A stretch of 51,703 bases of DNA from Candidatus Saccharimonadota bacterium. Lineage in GTDB: Bacteria > Patescibacteriota > Saccharimonadia > Saccharimonadales > Saccharimonadaceae. Location of the stretch: NCBI GenBank assembly GCA_017514105.1, contig JAFWKY010000008.1, positions 1-51,703 on the forward strand, read 5' to 3'. Of the stretch, positions 41,240 through 49,627 are shown piece after piece (position 1 is the stretch's first letter; each line of letters begins with the position of its first letter). The notes beneath the pieces are model-generated. The model did no database searches. It had not been told where the DNA came from and was given only the letters and a program-made list of their open reading frames with translations. The position numbers and the translations under genes were made by a program.

Positions 41240-42310
41240 ATGGAGGAAACTCCGAAAAATCATGGTGAAGGCGCATCTAGCAATAATGGTGCGGATGTTT
41301 TAAGTGACATGCCTTCTTTTGAAGAACATATGTCTACGAAAGTATTGGCCAACCATGTTGATAGCGAACATCAATCGCAGGATTTAATGAATGATTACAG
41401 AAAAAAGCGATTTGACGGCGAGTTGCCTGATGGAGTGAGGGATTTCCAGGATTATCAAGAATACTTGGAGATGCAAAAAGCGAAGAGCGAAGAGACGACT
41501 CGGCATTTTGATGAGATTTATAATCACATTGAACAAATGGAAAATCGTCATGATCGCGATTTAGCCATAGGGCTCCTCGGTGTATTACAGCCGGACAAGA
41601 CAATTGACGGTCGCAAAAATCACGAAGTGAATTTTAAGGTGTTCAACGATATCCTGGAGACAATCAAGGGTAGCGGCGGTGATTCTATAGAGGAATTTCT
41701 ACACGATAAAAGCAAACAAGCTCTTTATAGTGGAGATAGGGAAACTGCGAAAGCTTCTTCTTCATATCTTAATGCATTAGAAATCACCAGAATCATCTTT
41801 AGTAATAAGATGGACCACGAAAAAAATAATAATGATTCTTTCGAAATTGAATATAATGGCAGAAAATGGCTTTTTCTCGAGACAGAAACGAGTCCGTCAG
41901 TAAGAAGACTACCAGAATCGGAGTTAGAATGGAATAAAAAGGCAGTTTACGCCGCTAGAGCCTGGGCGAAAGAAATATTTAATTCTGCAAAACAGGACGA
42001 TACGCTATTGGAGACTGAGCACAAACAGTACTTGCTGGGTGGTCTATCTGAAATAAACAATTCTTGCTTAAGTGTCAAAGAGAAAATAGATCGTGACTCT
42101 AGCAATACCGCCAAAAAAATATCTAAAACCATAGCTTCTGCCACACGGAATACCGACCCTCGTTCTGCTACTGTCGGCTTATGGGATTCTGGAATATTAG
42201 AAGCGGCTTGGGACGCAGAAATACGTGAATATATTAAACAAAGTGTCGAAAACTATGACGATTATTTAAGAACCTATCTGCCGAGGGGTTTAGAAAAGAT
42301 TAATAGTTAA
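41240..42310 (+). CDS. Unknown 356-residue protein behind a switchable leader
   Basis: A hydrophilic, charged protein with no signal peptide, membrane span or domain I can name. The N-terminal 40 residues look disordered (NHGEGASSNNGADVLSDMPS). The rest is mostly helical with one possible beta segment (SFEIEYNGRKWLFLETE). I set the start at ATG 41240, as GGAGG lies 5 nt upstream; a frame extending to 41210 would run into the terminator. It is the only gene after the attenuator-like leader, so its expression is probably conditional. Confidence 0.7.
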   Translation: MEETPKNHGEGASSNNGADVLSDMPSFEEHMSTKVLANHVDSEHQSQDLMNDYRKKRFDGELPDGVRDFQDYQEYLEMQKAKSEETTRHFDEIYNHIEQMENRHDRDLAIGLLGVLQPDKTIDGRKNHEVNFKVFNDILETIKGSGGDSIEEFLHDKSKQALYSGDRETAKASSSYLNALEITRIIFSNKMDHEKNNNDSFEIEYNGRKWLFLETETSPSVRRLPESELEWNKKAVYAARAWAKEIFNSAKQDDTLLETEHKQYLLGGLSEINNSCLSVKEKIDRDSSNTAKKISKTIASATRNTDPRSATVGLWDSGILEAAWDAEIREYIKQSVENYDDYLRTYLPRGLEKINS

Positions 42311-42367
42311 GTCGCCAGATATGCTTTCTGTGTACCCGTGACTGCTATTACTGTTTTCGACAAATTA

Positions 42368-42583
42368 TCATTGCCAAGAAAGGTTTAGTTTGCGTTCGTT
42401 GGTGGCGCAATCTGATAGGTATAGATTGATTAGTGTCTGATATGGAAGTCCAGTTTCTTTTGATTGTGTCTTAAAATATTCGATAGTGTTGTTATCAAGA
42501 TTGATTGTGACTTGTTTTTTTAACTTTCCGATATATGGATTTTTCTTCGGGTTTAATTCCGAGATGTTGTATTCTTTTTTCAT
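42368..42583 (-). CDS. brnA: BrnA-like ribbon-helix-helix antitoxin
   Basis: A 71-residue RHH protein: KKQVTINLDNNTIEYFKTQS is the beta strand and first helix, and ETGLPYQTLINLYLSDCA the second. BrnA antitoxins bind BrnT and repress the shared promoter. The ATG overlaps the end of the upstream brnT gene by 4 bp. Toxin-first order is typical of BrnTA. Confidence 0.85.
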   Translation of the reverse strand: MKKEYNISELNPKKNPYIGKLKKQVTINLDNNTIEYFKTQSKETGLPYQTLINLYLSDCATNERKLNLSWQ

Positions 42584-42879
42584 AACGCTTGTCTCCTTTT
42601 TTCGTTATAAATGTTTACCTCTTTTTTGGTTGCTTTGCGCGCTGAAATAATTCGGATGATTTGATCATTTTTGCGATAGCAGTGGCTCACGATACAAATA
42701 TGCATTTTAATGCTCATGCCTATTATCAGAAACCTGTCCTCCGATCCAGAATGTTCTGGGTCGTCAAACAATAATGCATTTTCGTCATAGAACACCGTAG
42801 AAGCCTCATTAAATGAAATGCCGTGTTTTCTTTTATTGATGGCGTCCTTGGTTTTATTCCATTCAAATTTCAGCGTCAT
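42580..42879 (-). CDS. brnT: BrnT-like RNase toxin
   Basis: A 99-residue toxin of the BrnT/RelE fold: FEWNKTKDAINKRKHGISFN at the start, VFYDENALLFDD, and C-terminal RIISARKATKKEVNIYNEKR. Family members are ribosome-independent RNases neutralised by BrnA. The promoter TTGACA-16-TATAAT lies in an unusually AT-only, palindromic stretch just upstream. Confidence 0.9.
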   Translation of the reverse strand: MTLKFEWNKTKDAINKRKHGISFNEASTVFYDENALLFDDPEHSGSEDRFLIIGMSIKMHICIVSHCYRKNDQIIRIISARKATKKEVNIYNEKRRQAL

Positions 42880-42882
42880 ATA

Positions 42883-42915
42883 ATTATATTATAATTATAA
42901 TATAATTATTGTCAA
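42883..42915 (-). promoter_or_regulatory. brnTA promoter/operator
   Basis: TTGACA (42915-42910), 16-bp spacer, TATAAT (42893-42888). The spacer and flanks are built of repeated AATTATA/TATAATT units, a likely RHH operator. Confidence 0.65.
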
Positions 42916-42919
42916 CTGT

Positions 42920-43846
42920 TTATATGAATATTTTACGTTCTAGGGAGAGTTGGTCGACGAAGTCGGTGACGACTTTGATGTCGGCGGCGACTTTGGCAAG
43001 TTCAGCCTGTTCATCAATAGGGCGATTCGGCCTCGGAGGTTCAAAAGAATCTTTGCCGTTGTCTAGCAATATGAATAATCGGTTGTCAGTAAAACCAAAC
43101 AGGATTTTGTTCTTGTAGTGCTCAGAGATATCTATCATGCGCGACATTATTTTGGGGTTAAGGATATAAAACGCCTCAAAGCCATCTTCGCCATAGGTCT
43201 TGAAAACGTGGTCAAACTCATTGGATTCGGTGGAGATTTTGGTCATTTTGCGCTGTGTGGCCTTATCTTTGCCTGGTACGCGGTAGGCACGAAATTTCCG
43301 GCCGACCAGTTCTAATTTGAAATTGAACTTTTTGGGAAATTCAAAAATCATAGCACGACCTCTGAAAATAGTAATATATTGAGTATTACCATCGGAATCG
43401 GTATATTCGGTCTGGATATGGACATCAGCCTGAGCGAAGGCGGTATTTTTGTAACTTCCAGAGGTAAAATCGTTGGAGTCGTAGACGTTACCAGTATTGA
43501 CCATGCCAGTATCAGATAGAATCTGACGGGCGAGACCTTTTTCGTGAGAATAAGAGAGATTCGTAAAAGTCTGTGCGAGATTGCGCTCAATAAAATAGGC
43601 TTTGTAGGCCCGGCGGTAATCTGTGGCTTCTTGGCGGGTAGCAAAAGAAGTGACGATAGCGCCGATCCCACCAAAGAAAATAATAGAGAAGAGCAGAATG
43701 ATTATCAGCCCAAAGCCACTGCCGGAGCCGCTAGCAAAGAGCACGACGATAGACAAGATAACAGAGATGCCGAAAGAAATCAAATAACCGTTGCGAAGTT
43801 TTTCGTAATAAGTTTGACGTTTGGTTTCTACGTCTTTGAACTCCAT
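42920..43846 (-). CDS. DUF3137-like membrane protein
   Basis: A 308-residue protein. Two adjacent N-terminal transmembrane helices (GYLISFGISVILSIVVLFAS, LIIILLFSIIFFGGIGAIV) precede a cytoplasmic domain with VNTGNVYDSNDFTSG and FRGRAMIFEFPKKFNFKLEL. The late part is FILLDNGKDSFEPPRPNRPI. This layout matches DUF3137 proteins, whose function is unknown. It begins with TAATG coupling to the valS stop, so it is co-transcribed with valS. Confidence 0.75.
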   Translation of the reverse strand: MEFKDVETKRQTYYEKLRNGYLISFGISVILSIVVLFASGSGSGFGLIIILLFSIIFFGGIGAIVTSFATRQEATDYRRAYKAYFIERNLAQTFTNLSYSHEKGLARQILSDTGMVNTGNVYDSNDFTSGSYKNTAFAQADVHIQTEYTDSDGNTQYITIFRGRAMIFEFPKKFNFKLELVGRKFRAYRVPGKDKATQRKMTKISTESNEFDHVFKTYGEDGFEAFYILNPKIMSRMIDISEHYKNKILFGFTDNRLFILLDNGKDSFEPPRPNRPIDEQAELAKVAADIKVVTDFVDQLSLERKIFI

Positions 43847-46485
43847 TAAATCAACTCCAGTTGGCTTTTAAGTCTAGCGATTAGACCTTCTTTTTCCTTG
43901 ATGGCGTCGCGGGTCTCTTTGACGAGATGAGCCGGAGCCTTGTCTACATAATTTGGATTCATCATGCGGGCATTGAGAGAGTCTAGTTCGCGACCAACAG
44001 CGAGGATTTTTTCGGTGAGGGAATCACGATATTCGGCGACGACCTTTTCTGGGACGTCCAGATAGAGTTCGTGATTTGCCAGAGCAACGCGGAGACCTCT
44101 TGGAGCGCCGTTTAGCGGGTTGATAGATGGGACCTTGGTGAGAGTGCGGATTAGAAGCAGGTTGTCCTCTACGAGGCTATCATTATCATACATGAGCGCG
44201 TATTTTTTCGCGTTATTGGTGCCTGAAAGGGCCTGTAAGGTGCCTCGGACCTCGGATACTATACCGATTAGGCTTTCAAAATTCTCTGCGCTTATAGGGT
44301 CATATTTTAGCTCACGCGGCCATTTCTGAGTGATGATAAAGCCCTCAGTCCAACTGAGATTTTGCCAAATTGCCTCGGTGACAAATGGAGCAAACGGATG
44401 AAGGGCGATCAAGATAGTCTCTAAGGTAACCTTCAGCAATGGAACATTGCGGAAAATCTTTTGGCTCTCCAAGAACCAGTCGGCATACTTGTCCCAGATA
44501 GTCTGGTATAAAGTCTCAATAGCCTCAGAGAAGCGATAATTCTTCATGGATTGTTCGACCTGCTTCAAGCAGTCGTTAATCTCGCGGCAGATCCAGTCTT
44601 CGCCCATGTTGTTGGTGGTATAGGAACCAGAGATATCACCGTCTTCGTCGACGATGGATTGAATGAGGCGGGAAATGTTCCAGAGTTTGTTGCAGAGGTT
44701 GCGACCACTAATAACAGAGTTCTCTGAAAAGGCTTGATTCATACCAGCGGAGCGGCCCCTAATAATACCAAGGCGGAAGGCGTCTGAGCCATATTTCGTA
44801 ACCAGGTCCATTGGATTAATGACGTTACCTTTGGACTTGGACATTTTCTTGCCATGGGCGTCAAGCACCATGCCGTGAAGGTATACTTCTCTAAATGGCA
44901 CTTCGCCAGTAACATAGAGCCCCATCATAATCATGCGGGCGACCCAAGCAAAGAGTAGGTCGGCACCTGTCTCCATAACATTTAGTGGGTAGTACGGATT
45001 ATAATTCTCTTCGGTCCAGTTAGTACAAACGATTGGCCAGTGACCAGAGGAGAACCAGGTATCAAAAGTGTCTTCATCACGAACATACTTAACGCCGGCT
45101 TTTTCGATTTCTTTAAGATTGGTACGTCGGTCAAAAATCCAGTCTGGCTCGTCGGTAGCTTCCTCGGTGACTTTCTTAAACATCGGGATAGCAATGCCCC
45201 ATGGGATTTGACGAGAAATGTTCCAGTCTTTGAGATTTTTGAGATAATTGATGAGAACTTTTTGCTTGTTCTCTGGATGAAATTTGATTTCGTTATTTTC
45301 AAGGTGTTCTATAGCGGTCTTAGCGAGTTTCTCGACATCTACAAACCATTGCTCTTTTAGCATCGGTTCGATTACGGTACCACATTTGTAGCAGTGCGCA
45401 ACAGAGTGGTTGATAGATTTCTCACCTTTTAGCAAACCTTGTTCTTTCAAATCCTTCAAAACTTGTTTGCGGCACTCCATAGTAGTGAGGCCGAGATATT
45501 TCTCTGGAACGTTAATCATGTGACCATCTTCGGAAATCACCTGGATACGTGGGAGATTATGGCGTTCGCCAACTTCAAAATCGTCAAAATCGTGAGCTGG
45601 CGTAATCTTAACTGCGCCGGTGCCATATTCTGGGTCAGCGTGCTCGTCGGCAATAATAGGAATGTCGCGGTCGGTGAGTGGAAGGTGGACGGTCTTGCCG
45701 ATAAGATGCTTATAGCGTTCGTCGGTGGCGTTTACGGCAACGGCGACGTCGCCAAATAGGGTTTCTGGGCGAGTGGTACTAACCACAATGGCGTCTAGAA
45801 TGCCTTCCTCTCTGAGCGCTTCCGCTAATCGATACTCGATCTCCCAGAGGGTGCCTTTTTCGTCTTGGTGCTCCACTTCGATGTCGGCGAAGGCGGTCTG
45901 ATGCTTTGGGCAGTAGTTAACGAGTTTTTCGCCACGATAAATCATGCCGTCATTCCACATTTTTTCGAATGTAGTATAGACCCGGTCTATGACGTTTTCG
46001 TCAAGAGTGAACGTTAGATCATCCCAGGAACAGGAGGCACCAAGAGCACGAAGCTGAAGTTCCATGTTGCCACGCTGCTCGGCGACAAAATCCCAGACAC
46101 GAGCATAAAGTTCGTTGCGGTCGAATTCAAAACGGGTGTGACCTTTGGCCTCGAGGTTGCGTTCGTAGACCACCCAAGTCTCAAAGCCGGCATGGTCAGC
46201 ACCTGGGATATACCAGGTGGACTTACCCCTCAAGCGATAGTAACGAGTAAGAGAATCTTCGAGAGCGATGGTGAGGCCGTGGCCGATATGTAAATTACCG
46301 TTAGCGTTCGGCGGCGGCATGACAATACTATAACAAGGTGAGCCATCTTCACGGTCGTCGTGGCCGTCACTGTTGTCGTCGGTAGGGAAGATAGAGATGG
46401 TGGGTTTGAAGACGCCAGCAGCCTCCCATGCTGCATAAATATCTGATTCAAAATCCCCCGGTTCGTAACTGCTAGAAAATTTCAT
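43846..46485 (-). CDS. valS: Valyl-tRNA synthetase
   Basis: An 879-residue class I synthetase. The HIGH motif is in NLHIGHGLT (66-69) and KMSKS in HGKKMSKSKGNVINP. The editing domain (VVSTTRPETLFGDVAVAVN) and a C-terminal coiled coil (SLNARMMNPNYVDKAP...KEKEGLIARLKSQL) are present. A short acidic insert (DDNSDGHDDREDG) precedes the HIGH block. A TATAAT near 46522 and GAGGA provide a short leader. Confidence 0.97.
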   Translation of the reverse strand: MKFSSSYEPGDFESDIYAAWEAAGVFKPTISIFPTDDNSDGHDDREDGSPCYSIVMPPPNANGNLHIGHGLTIALEDSLTRYYRLRGKSTWYIPGADHAGFETWVVYERNLEAKGHTRFEFDRNELYARVWDFVAEQRGNMELQLRALGASCSWDDLTFTLDENVIDRVYTTFEKMWNDGMIYRGEKLVNYCPKHQTAFADIEVEHQDEKGTLWEIEYRLAEALREEGILDAIVVSTTRPETLFGDVAVAVNATDERYKHLIGKTVHLPLTDRDIPIIADEHADPEYGTGAVKITPAHDFDDFEVGERHNLPRIQVISEDGHMINVPEKYLGLTTMECRKQVLKDLKEQGLLKGEKSINHSVAHCYKCGTVIEPMLKEQWFVDVEKLAKTAIEHLENNEIKFHPENKQKVLINYLKNLKDWNISRQIPWGIAIPMFKKVTEEATDEPDWIFDRRTNLKEIEKAGVKYVRDEDTFDTWFSSGHWPIVCTNWTEENYNPYYPLNVMETGADLLFAWVARMIMMGLYVTGEVPFREVYLHGMVLDAHGKKMSKSKGNVINPMDLVTKYGSDAFRLGIIRGRSAGMNQAFSENSVISGRNLCNKLWNISRLIQSIVDEDGDISGSYTTNNMGEDWICREINDCLKQVEQSMKNYRFSEAIETLYQTIWDKYADWFLESQKIFRNVPLLKVTLETILIALHPFAPFVTEAIWQNLSWTEGFIITQKWPRELKYDPISAENFESLIGIVSEVRGTLQALSGTNNAKKYALMYDNDSLVEDNLLLIRTLTKVPSINPLNGAPRGLRVALANHELYLDVPEKVVAEYRDSLTEKILAVGRELDSLNARMMNPNYVDKAPAHLVKETRDAIKEKEGLIARLKSQLELI

Positions 46486-46560
46486 TATTCGTTTCGTCCT
46501 CTTACCCTATTATTCAATAATATTATACTACTTTTTGGGGATAAAAGGAAGCGATAGTGG

Positions 46561-46941
46561 TTATTCGTGATATTCAAGTTTGGCACGAATATCTGCGAAT
46601 TCTTCTGGGGATAGTTCTAGAGTGTGACCGTGTTGCCACTCTGGATCAAGCGGCATTAGGTGGACGTGGGCGTGCGGAACATCAGTGCCGACCACTTTCC
46701 AGAGGATGCGAGCGCCGAGTTGTTTTTCTAGGTGACGCGAGAGTTTTTTGACGGTATTCATGAGAGCGAGATAATCTTCGTCTGGGAGATCGTAGATTTT
46801 GTCTACTTCGTTTTTTGGGATGACTAGAGTGTGACCTCTGGACTCTGGATGGATATCTAGGAATGCGAGAGTTTTGTCGTCTTCGTAGATTTTGTAACTT
46901 GGTATTTCGCCGTTAATGATTTTGGTAAAAATACTACTCAT
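46561..46941 (-). CDS. HIT-family nucleotide hydrolase
   Basis: A 126-residue HIT protein starting SSIFTKIINGEIPSYKIYED and carrying the HxHxH catalytic triad in PHAHVHLMP (H90, H92, H94). It probably hydrolyses nucleoside phosphoramidates or adenylated by-products. AGGAG precedes the ATG, and the gene follows the PAP2 gene by one base, so the two form a unit. Confidence 0.93.
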   Translation of the reverse strand: MSSIFTKIINGEIPSYKIYEDDKTLAFLDIHPESRGHTLVIPKNEVDKIYDLPDEDYLALMNTVKKLSRHLEKQLGARILWKVVGTDVPHAHVHLMPLDPEWQHGHTLELSPEEFADIRAKLEYHE

Positions 46942-46942
46942 T

Positions 46943-47425
46943 TTACTCCTTTTTGGTGGTTAGTTTGACTATAACGAAATAAATAATAGCAAAGATGAGA
47001 GCGAAGACCGCGCCAGCGATTACATCAGAGAGCCAGTGCATATCCGAGAGAACCCGGCCGACCGCAGTGATAACAAATAGCGCCAACATAACGATATCTA
47101 TGACGGCGCAAGCAAATTTGGACTTGATGAAACGCGGCAGAGCAATGGATGTAATCAAGAAAATAGTTGCTACCACCATAGTGTGAGTGGAAGGGAAGGA
47201 TGGTTCGCCAGAACCATTAGGACGAGTGTTGAGAATAAGAAATTTGTCAAAAACGATATAGACAATAGCCATCAGTGCGAGAGGAATTGGCATAAAGAGA
47301 AGAGATTTGTCTACCTTTTTTAGAGATTTGCGACGAATCCATTGGCATATGGCGAGCAAGGCAAACATCCCGACAATAGCGAAACTAGCGTAAAGGATAA
47401 TATCTGTAGCTTTGTCCCAATTCAT
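46943..47425 (-). CDS. PAP2-family membrane phosphatase
   Basis: A 160-residue polytopic PAP2 phosphatase with all three motifs: KFLILNTRP (C1, K61 to P69), PSFPSTH (C2, 75-81) and GRVLSDMHWLSDVIAG (C3, H130). Likely substrates are undecaprenyl pyrophosphate or another lipid phosphate at the outer face of the membrane. TATAAT (47437-47432) ends 6 nt before the ATG. Confidence 0.92.
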   Translation of the reverse strand: MNWDKATDIILYASFAIVGMFALLAICQWIRRKSLKKVDKSLLFMPIPLALMAIVYIVFDKFLILNTRPNGSGEPSFPSTHTMVVATIFLITSIALPRFIKSKFACAVIDIVMLALFVITAVGRVLSDMHWLSDVIAGAVFALIFAIIYFVIVKLTTKKE

Positions 47426-47450
47426 GATTTAATTATAGCATAATTGTTGG

Positions 47451-48284
47451 TTATTTGGTGGTAGTAGGGGTTTTGGAGCCTTTGGGATCTGGATCGTTGT
47501 CGGTATCAAAAATGATTTCTTTGAATTTCTTTTCTTTAATTTTCTTTGATAGGTTCATGGTTTTTAGGCTGATAATTAAATTAGACAAGCCCGTGTAGAG
47601 AAAAATCAAACCCCATATCATCATAGAGACGCCTGGAAAAATTAGGAGAATGATACCCAGGATAACTGATGCGGCATTGGTGATAATATACAAAATTGAA
47701 TGTTGTTTGGTTTTGTTGACCAGGTTCTTGAGCGGGGTAACGAGTTTTGCTTTTTGCTCTTCCAAACCTTCGTTGATATTGTTGTCTACGTCTTTGAATT
47801 TTTCTAGTTGTTCTTTTTTCTTTTCGTCTTTGATTTCGCGGTTGATGATTTTGTTGTATTTATTGGCGAGTTTCTGGGTGTAATTTGAAACGTTATTCAG
47901 ATGTAGGACGTTCGCAATATTTGACACCCCATCATAGATAATGAATAGAGCGAGCAATAGTTGCATATAGGCCGCGATAAAATCTGGGTAAATATAGGCA
48001 ATGATACCAATCACGATAATGGTTAACGAAATCATAATTGTTTTAATGTCTTTGGTTTTGGCGGCGAGGTTGGTAATCAGGACGGAAACTGTAGCCAAAA
48101 GAATAAGTAGGATGATATTCCGGGCCATTTCTGGCAGAGTGGTATCTGGATTGAGCATAAAAGTTATACCATCCACGATGAGAAAAATCGCGATAATCAA
48201 CCTATTTCGCATAATTTGATCAACTTTACTTGAGATATTCTCGGCCTTTTTTATGGCTTTATCATAATTGATTTTTTTCGGCAT
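47451..48284 (-). CDS. DUF308 (HdeD-like) membrane protein
   Basis: A 277-residue protein with paired hydrophobic repeats typical of DUF308: RLIIAIFLIVDGITFML, ILLILLATVSVLITNLA, IMISLTIIVIGIIAYIYPDF and LLLALFIIYDGVSNI. A charged cytoplasmic loop (EIKDEKKKEQLEKFKDVDN) separates them from two more segments (ASVILGIILLIFPGVSMMIW). Function unknown. GGAGA precedes the ATG. Confidence 0.8.
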   Translation of the reverse strand: MPKKINYDKAIKKAENISSKVDQIMRNRLIIAIFLIVDGITFMLNPDTTLPEMARNIILLILLATVSVLITNLAAKTKDIKTIMISLTIIVIGIIAYIYPDFIAAYMQLLLALFIIYDGVSNIANVLHLNNVSNYTQKLANKYNKIINREIKDEKKKEQLEKFKDVDNNINEGLEEQKAKLVTPLKNLVNKTKQHSILYIITNAASVILGIILLIFPGVSMMIWGLIFLYTGLSNLIISLKTMNLSKKIKEKKFKEIIFDTDNDPDPKGSKTPTTTK

Positions 48285-48323
48285 AATTTCTCCATATATA
48301 ACTACTTTACCACAAAAATGAGG

Positions 48324-48499
48324 GAATCAAAATAAGACCCCTGTGGAGTCTTCTTTTAGCTCTGGTACACCCGACAGGATAAGGACGTCGTCGCTGCGCT
48401 CCTCCGTTCGAACCTTGGGCTCGAATCCTAGCAAGAATACCAGAATCAAAATAAGACTCTTTTGGAGTCTTCTTCTGATTCTGGTACACCCGACAGGAT
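48324..48499 (-). repeat. Duplicated 3' end and terminator of tRNA-Arg(GCG) with palindromic insert
   Basis: A 57-bp segment comprising the tRNA T-arm end, acceptor end and terminator occurs at 48443-48499 and again, with few mismatches, at 48324-48380. Between them an AGGAT/ATCCT T-arm remnant is split by about 40 bp (48381-48420). This insert carries the same CGAACCTTGGGCTCGA block as the tRNA-Gln insert. The proximal AAGACTC/GAGTCTT hairpin (48450-48470) is the tRNA terminator. Confidence 0.75.
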
Positions 48500-48558
48500 T
48501 CGAACCTACGACCTTTTGCTCCGCAAGCAAACGCTCTATCCAGCTGAGCTACGGGTGC
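48482..48558 (-). tRNA. tRNA-Arg(GCG)
   Basis: Acceptor GCACCCG/CGGGTGT, D-arm GCTCAGCTGGATAGAGC, anticodon stem TTTGC/GCAAA with loop TTGCGGA (anticodon GCG), T-arm TAGG-TTCGAAT-CCTG and encoded CCA. The body is typical Arg. G34 instead of the usual A34 (inosine) is unusual. Confidence 0.9.
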
Positions 48559-48683
48559 ACGACTAATTGTATGGGCTACCGTTTAGCCTTTAGGGCTAAT
48601 TGGTAGAAATGTGGATGTAATATATTATGACATCCACCTAGAAATTAAATGAGCATCACTACAAGAGTGACGGTACTATTATA
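48559..48683 (-). other. Leader of tRNA-Arg(GCG) with two hairpins
   Basis: TATAAT (48683-48678) lies about 120 nt before the tRNA. Between them are hairpins GTGGATGT/ACATCCAC (48611-48637) and TTAGCC/GGCTAA within TACC/GGTA (48577-48605). It may be a long pre-tRNA leader or an unrecognised small RNA. I see nothing assignable in 48684-48854. Confidence 0.4.
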
Positions 48684-48866
48684 ACATATTTTTGGAAAAA
48701 TGGGGAGAGATTTTTGAAAAACTCATTTGAGAAACTTTGCGACGAATTGTTCTGGCCGACAAGTGCAATAAATTGTGCGATTTTGGCTCAATATCGTACG
48801 AATTCTCACGGACTCCGCATACTCAAAACTAAGATTCTACTGATAGCGCTATGATATAATAGACCT

Positions 48867-49382
48867 ATGGCAAAGAATAAGAATAGTTCTTCTAGCACTT
48901 CTATTGCAGCGATTATGGCCGCGATGAGAGCCTCGCGTGGCGATTATAAGCCGAAGCCGTATCCGCATAAACATAGCTTGATCCTATGGATTATATTTGG
49001 TTGGATATTGTTGTGGATCCCTGTGTTTTATTATTCTATTTCACCGAAGCACTATTGGGTGCTGGGGCCTTTTAGATTTTGCAGAAATTATAAGCCCGAG
49101 GATAGAAAACTCTCGCGAGTAGTCCGAAAGGGCGACTTAAAGGGAAAAGGGCATGACGCAATATTAATTGCGCTTTTGACGTGGCCGTTTTTGCTACTTC
49201 CGATGGCGTATTTTGATTTGGCAGAGAAAAACTATTGCTATCTAGGCTACAGGACGAAGAATGGAAAAATAGAACACCTAACAAAAACGACTAAGATTAT
49301 ATTGATCGTTTACGCCGTGCTCCTTGGCGTGGGGGTGATTAGGCTGATGCTCGGGATGGTTGCGAGCGCCAACGCGTTGTAA
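48867..49382 (+). CDS. Small membrane protein, unknown
   Basis: A 171-residue protein I do not recognise. A Ser/Lys-rich N-terminus (AKNKNSSSSTSIAAIMAAMR) is followed by transmembrane segments LILWIIFGWILLWIPVFYYS, AILIALLTWPFLLLPMAYF and IILIVYAVLLGVGVIRLMLG. Between them is a basic loop (RNYKPEDRKLSRVVRKGDLK). TATAAT (48855-48860) ends 6 nt before the ATG. Its stop codon overlaps the -35 box of tRNA-Ser. Confidence 0.72.
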   Translation: MAKNKNSSSSTSIAAIMAAMRASRGDYKPKPYPHKHSLILWIIFGWILLWIPVFYYSISPKHYWVLGPFRFCRNYKPEDRKLSRVVRKGDLKGKGHDAILIALLTWPFLLLPMAYFDLAEKNYCYLGYRTKNGKIEHLTKTTKIILIVYAVLLGVGVIRLMLGMVASANAL

Positions 49383-49405
49383 AATAGGGAAGCGTGTGGT
49401 AAAAT
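49377..49405 (+). promoter_or_regulatory. tRNA-Ser promoter
   Basis: TTGTAA (49377-49382), 17-bp spacer, TAAAAT (49400-49405). The -35 box includes the stop codon of the preceding gene. Confidence 0.7.
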
Positions 49406-49412
49406 AAGAGGT

Positions 49413-49502
49413 GGAAGCGTGGCCGAGTGGTTGAAGGCGCACGACTCGAAATCGTGTGGGCGGGTGACCGTCTCGGAGGTTCGAATCCTCTCGCTTCCGC
49501 CA
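49413..49502 (+). tRNA. tRNA-Ser(CGA)
   Basis: Acceptor GGAAGCG/CGCTTCC, anticodon loop CTCGAAA (anticodon CGA), long class II variable arm (GGGCGGGTGACCGTCTC), T-loop TTCGAAT, discriminator G and encoded CCA. Confidence 0.95.
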
Positions 49503-49513
49503 GGAAGTTTCGG

Positions 49514-49538
49514 AAAATGACCCGTGTGGTCATTTTTT
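49514..49538 (+). terminator. Terminator after tRNA-Ser (probably bidirectional)
   Basis: AAAATGACC/GGTCATTTT stem with loop CGTGT and a T-tract. It lies between tRNA-Ser and the convergent FISUMP gene. Confidence 0.85.
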
Positions 49539-49627
49539 GAAACTTTTTGATAGAAGAGGAAAGGCTAGATTTCTGATTTTTGCAAAGTTCGGGGAGAGAA
49601 GGGAAACTACTCACTCTAAAACTGCGA

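Noticed and set aside
46335-46400. Acidic insert in ValS as another palindromic element
   Set aside because: It lacks inverted arms and shares no core with the argS or tlyA elements; it is a simple low-complexity insert.
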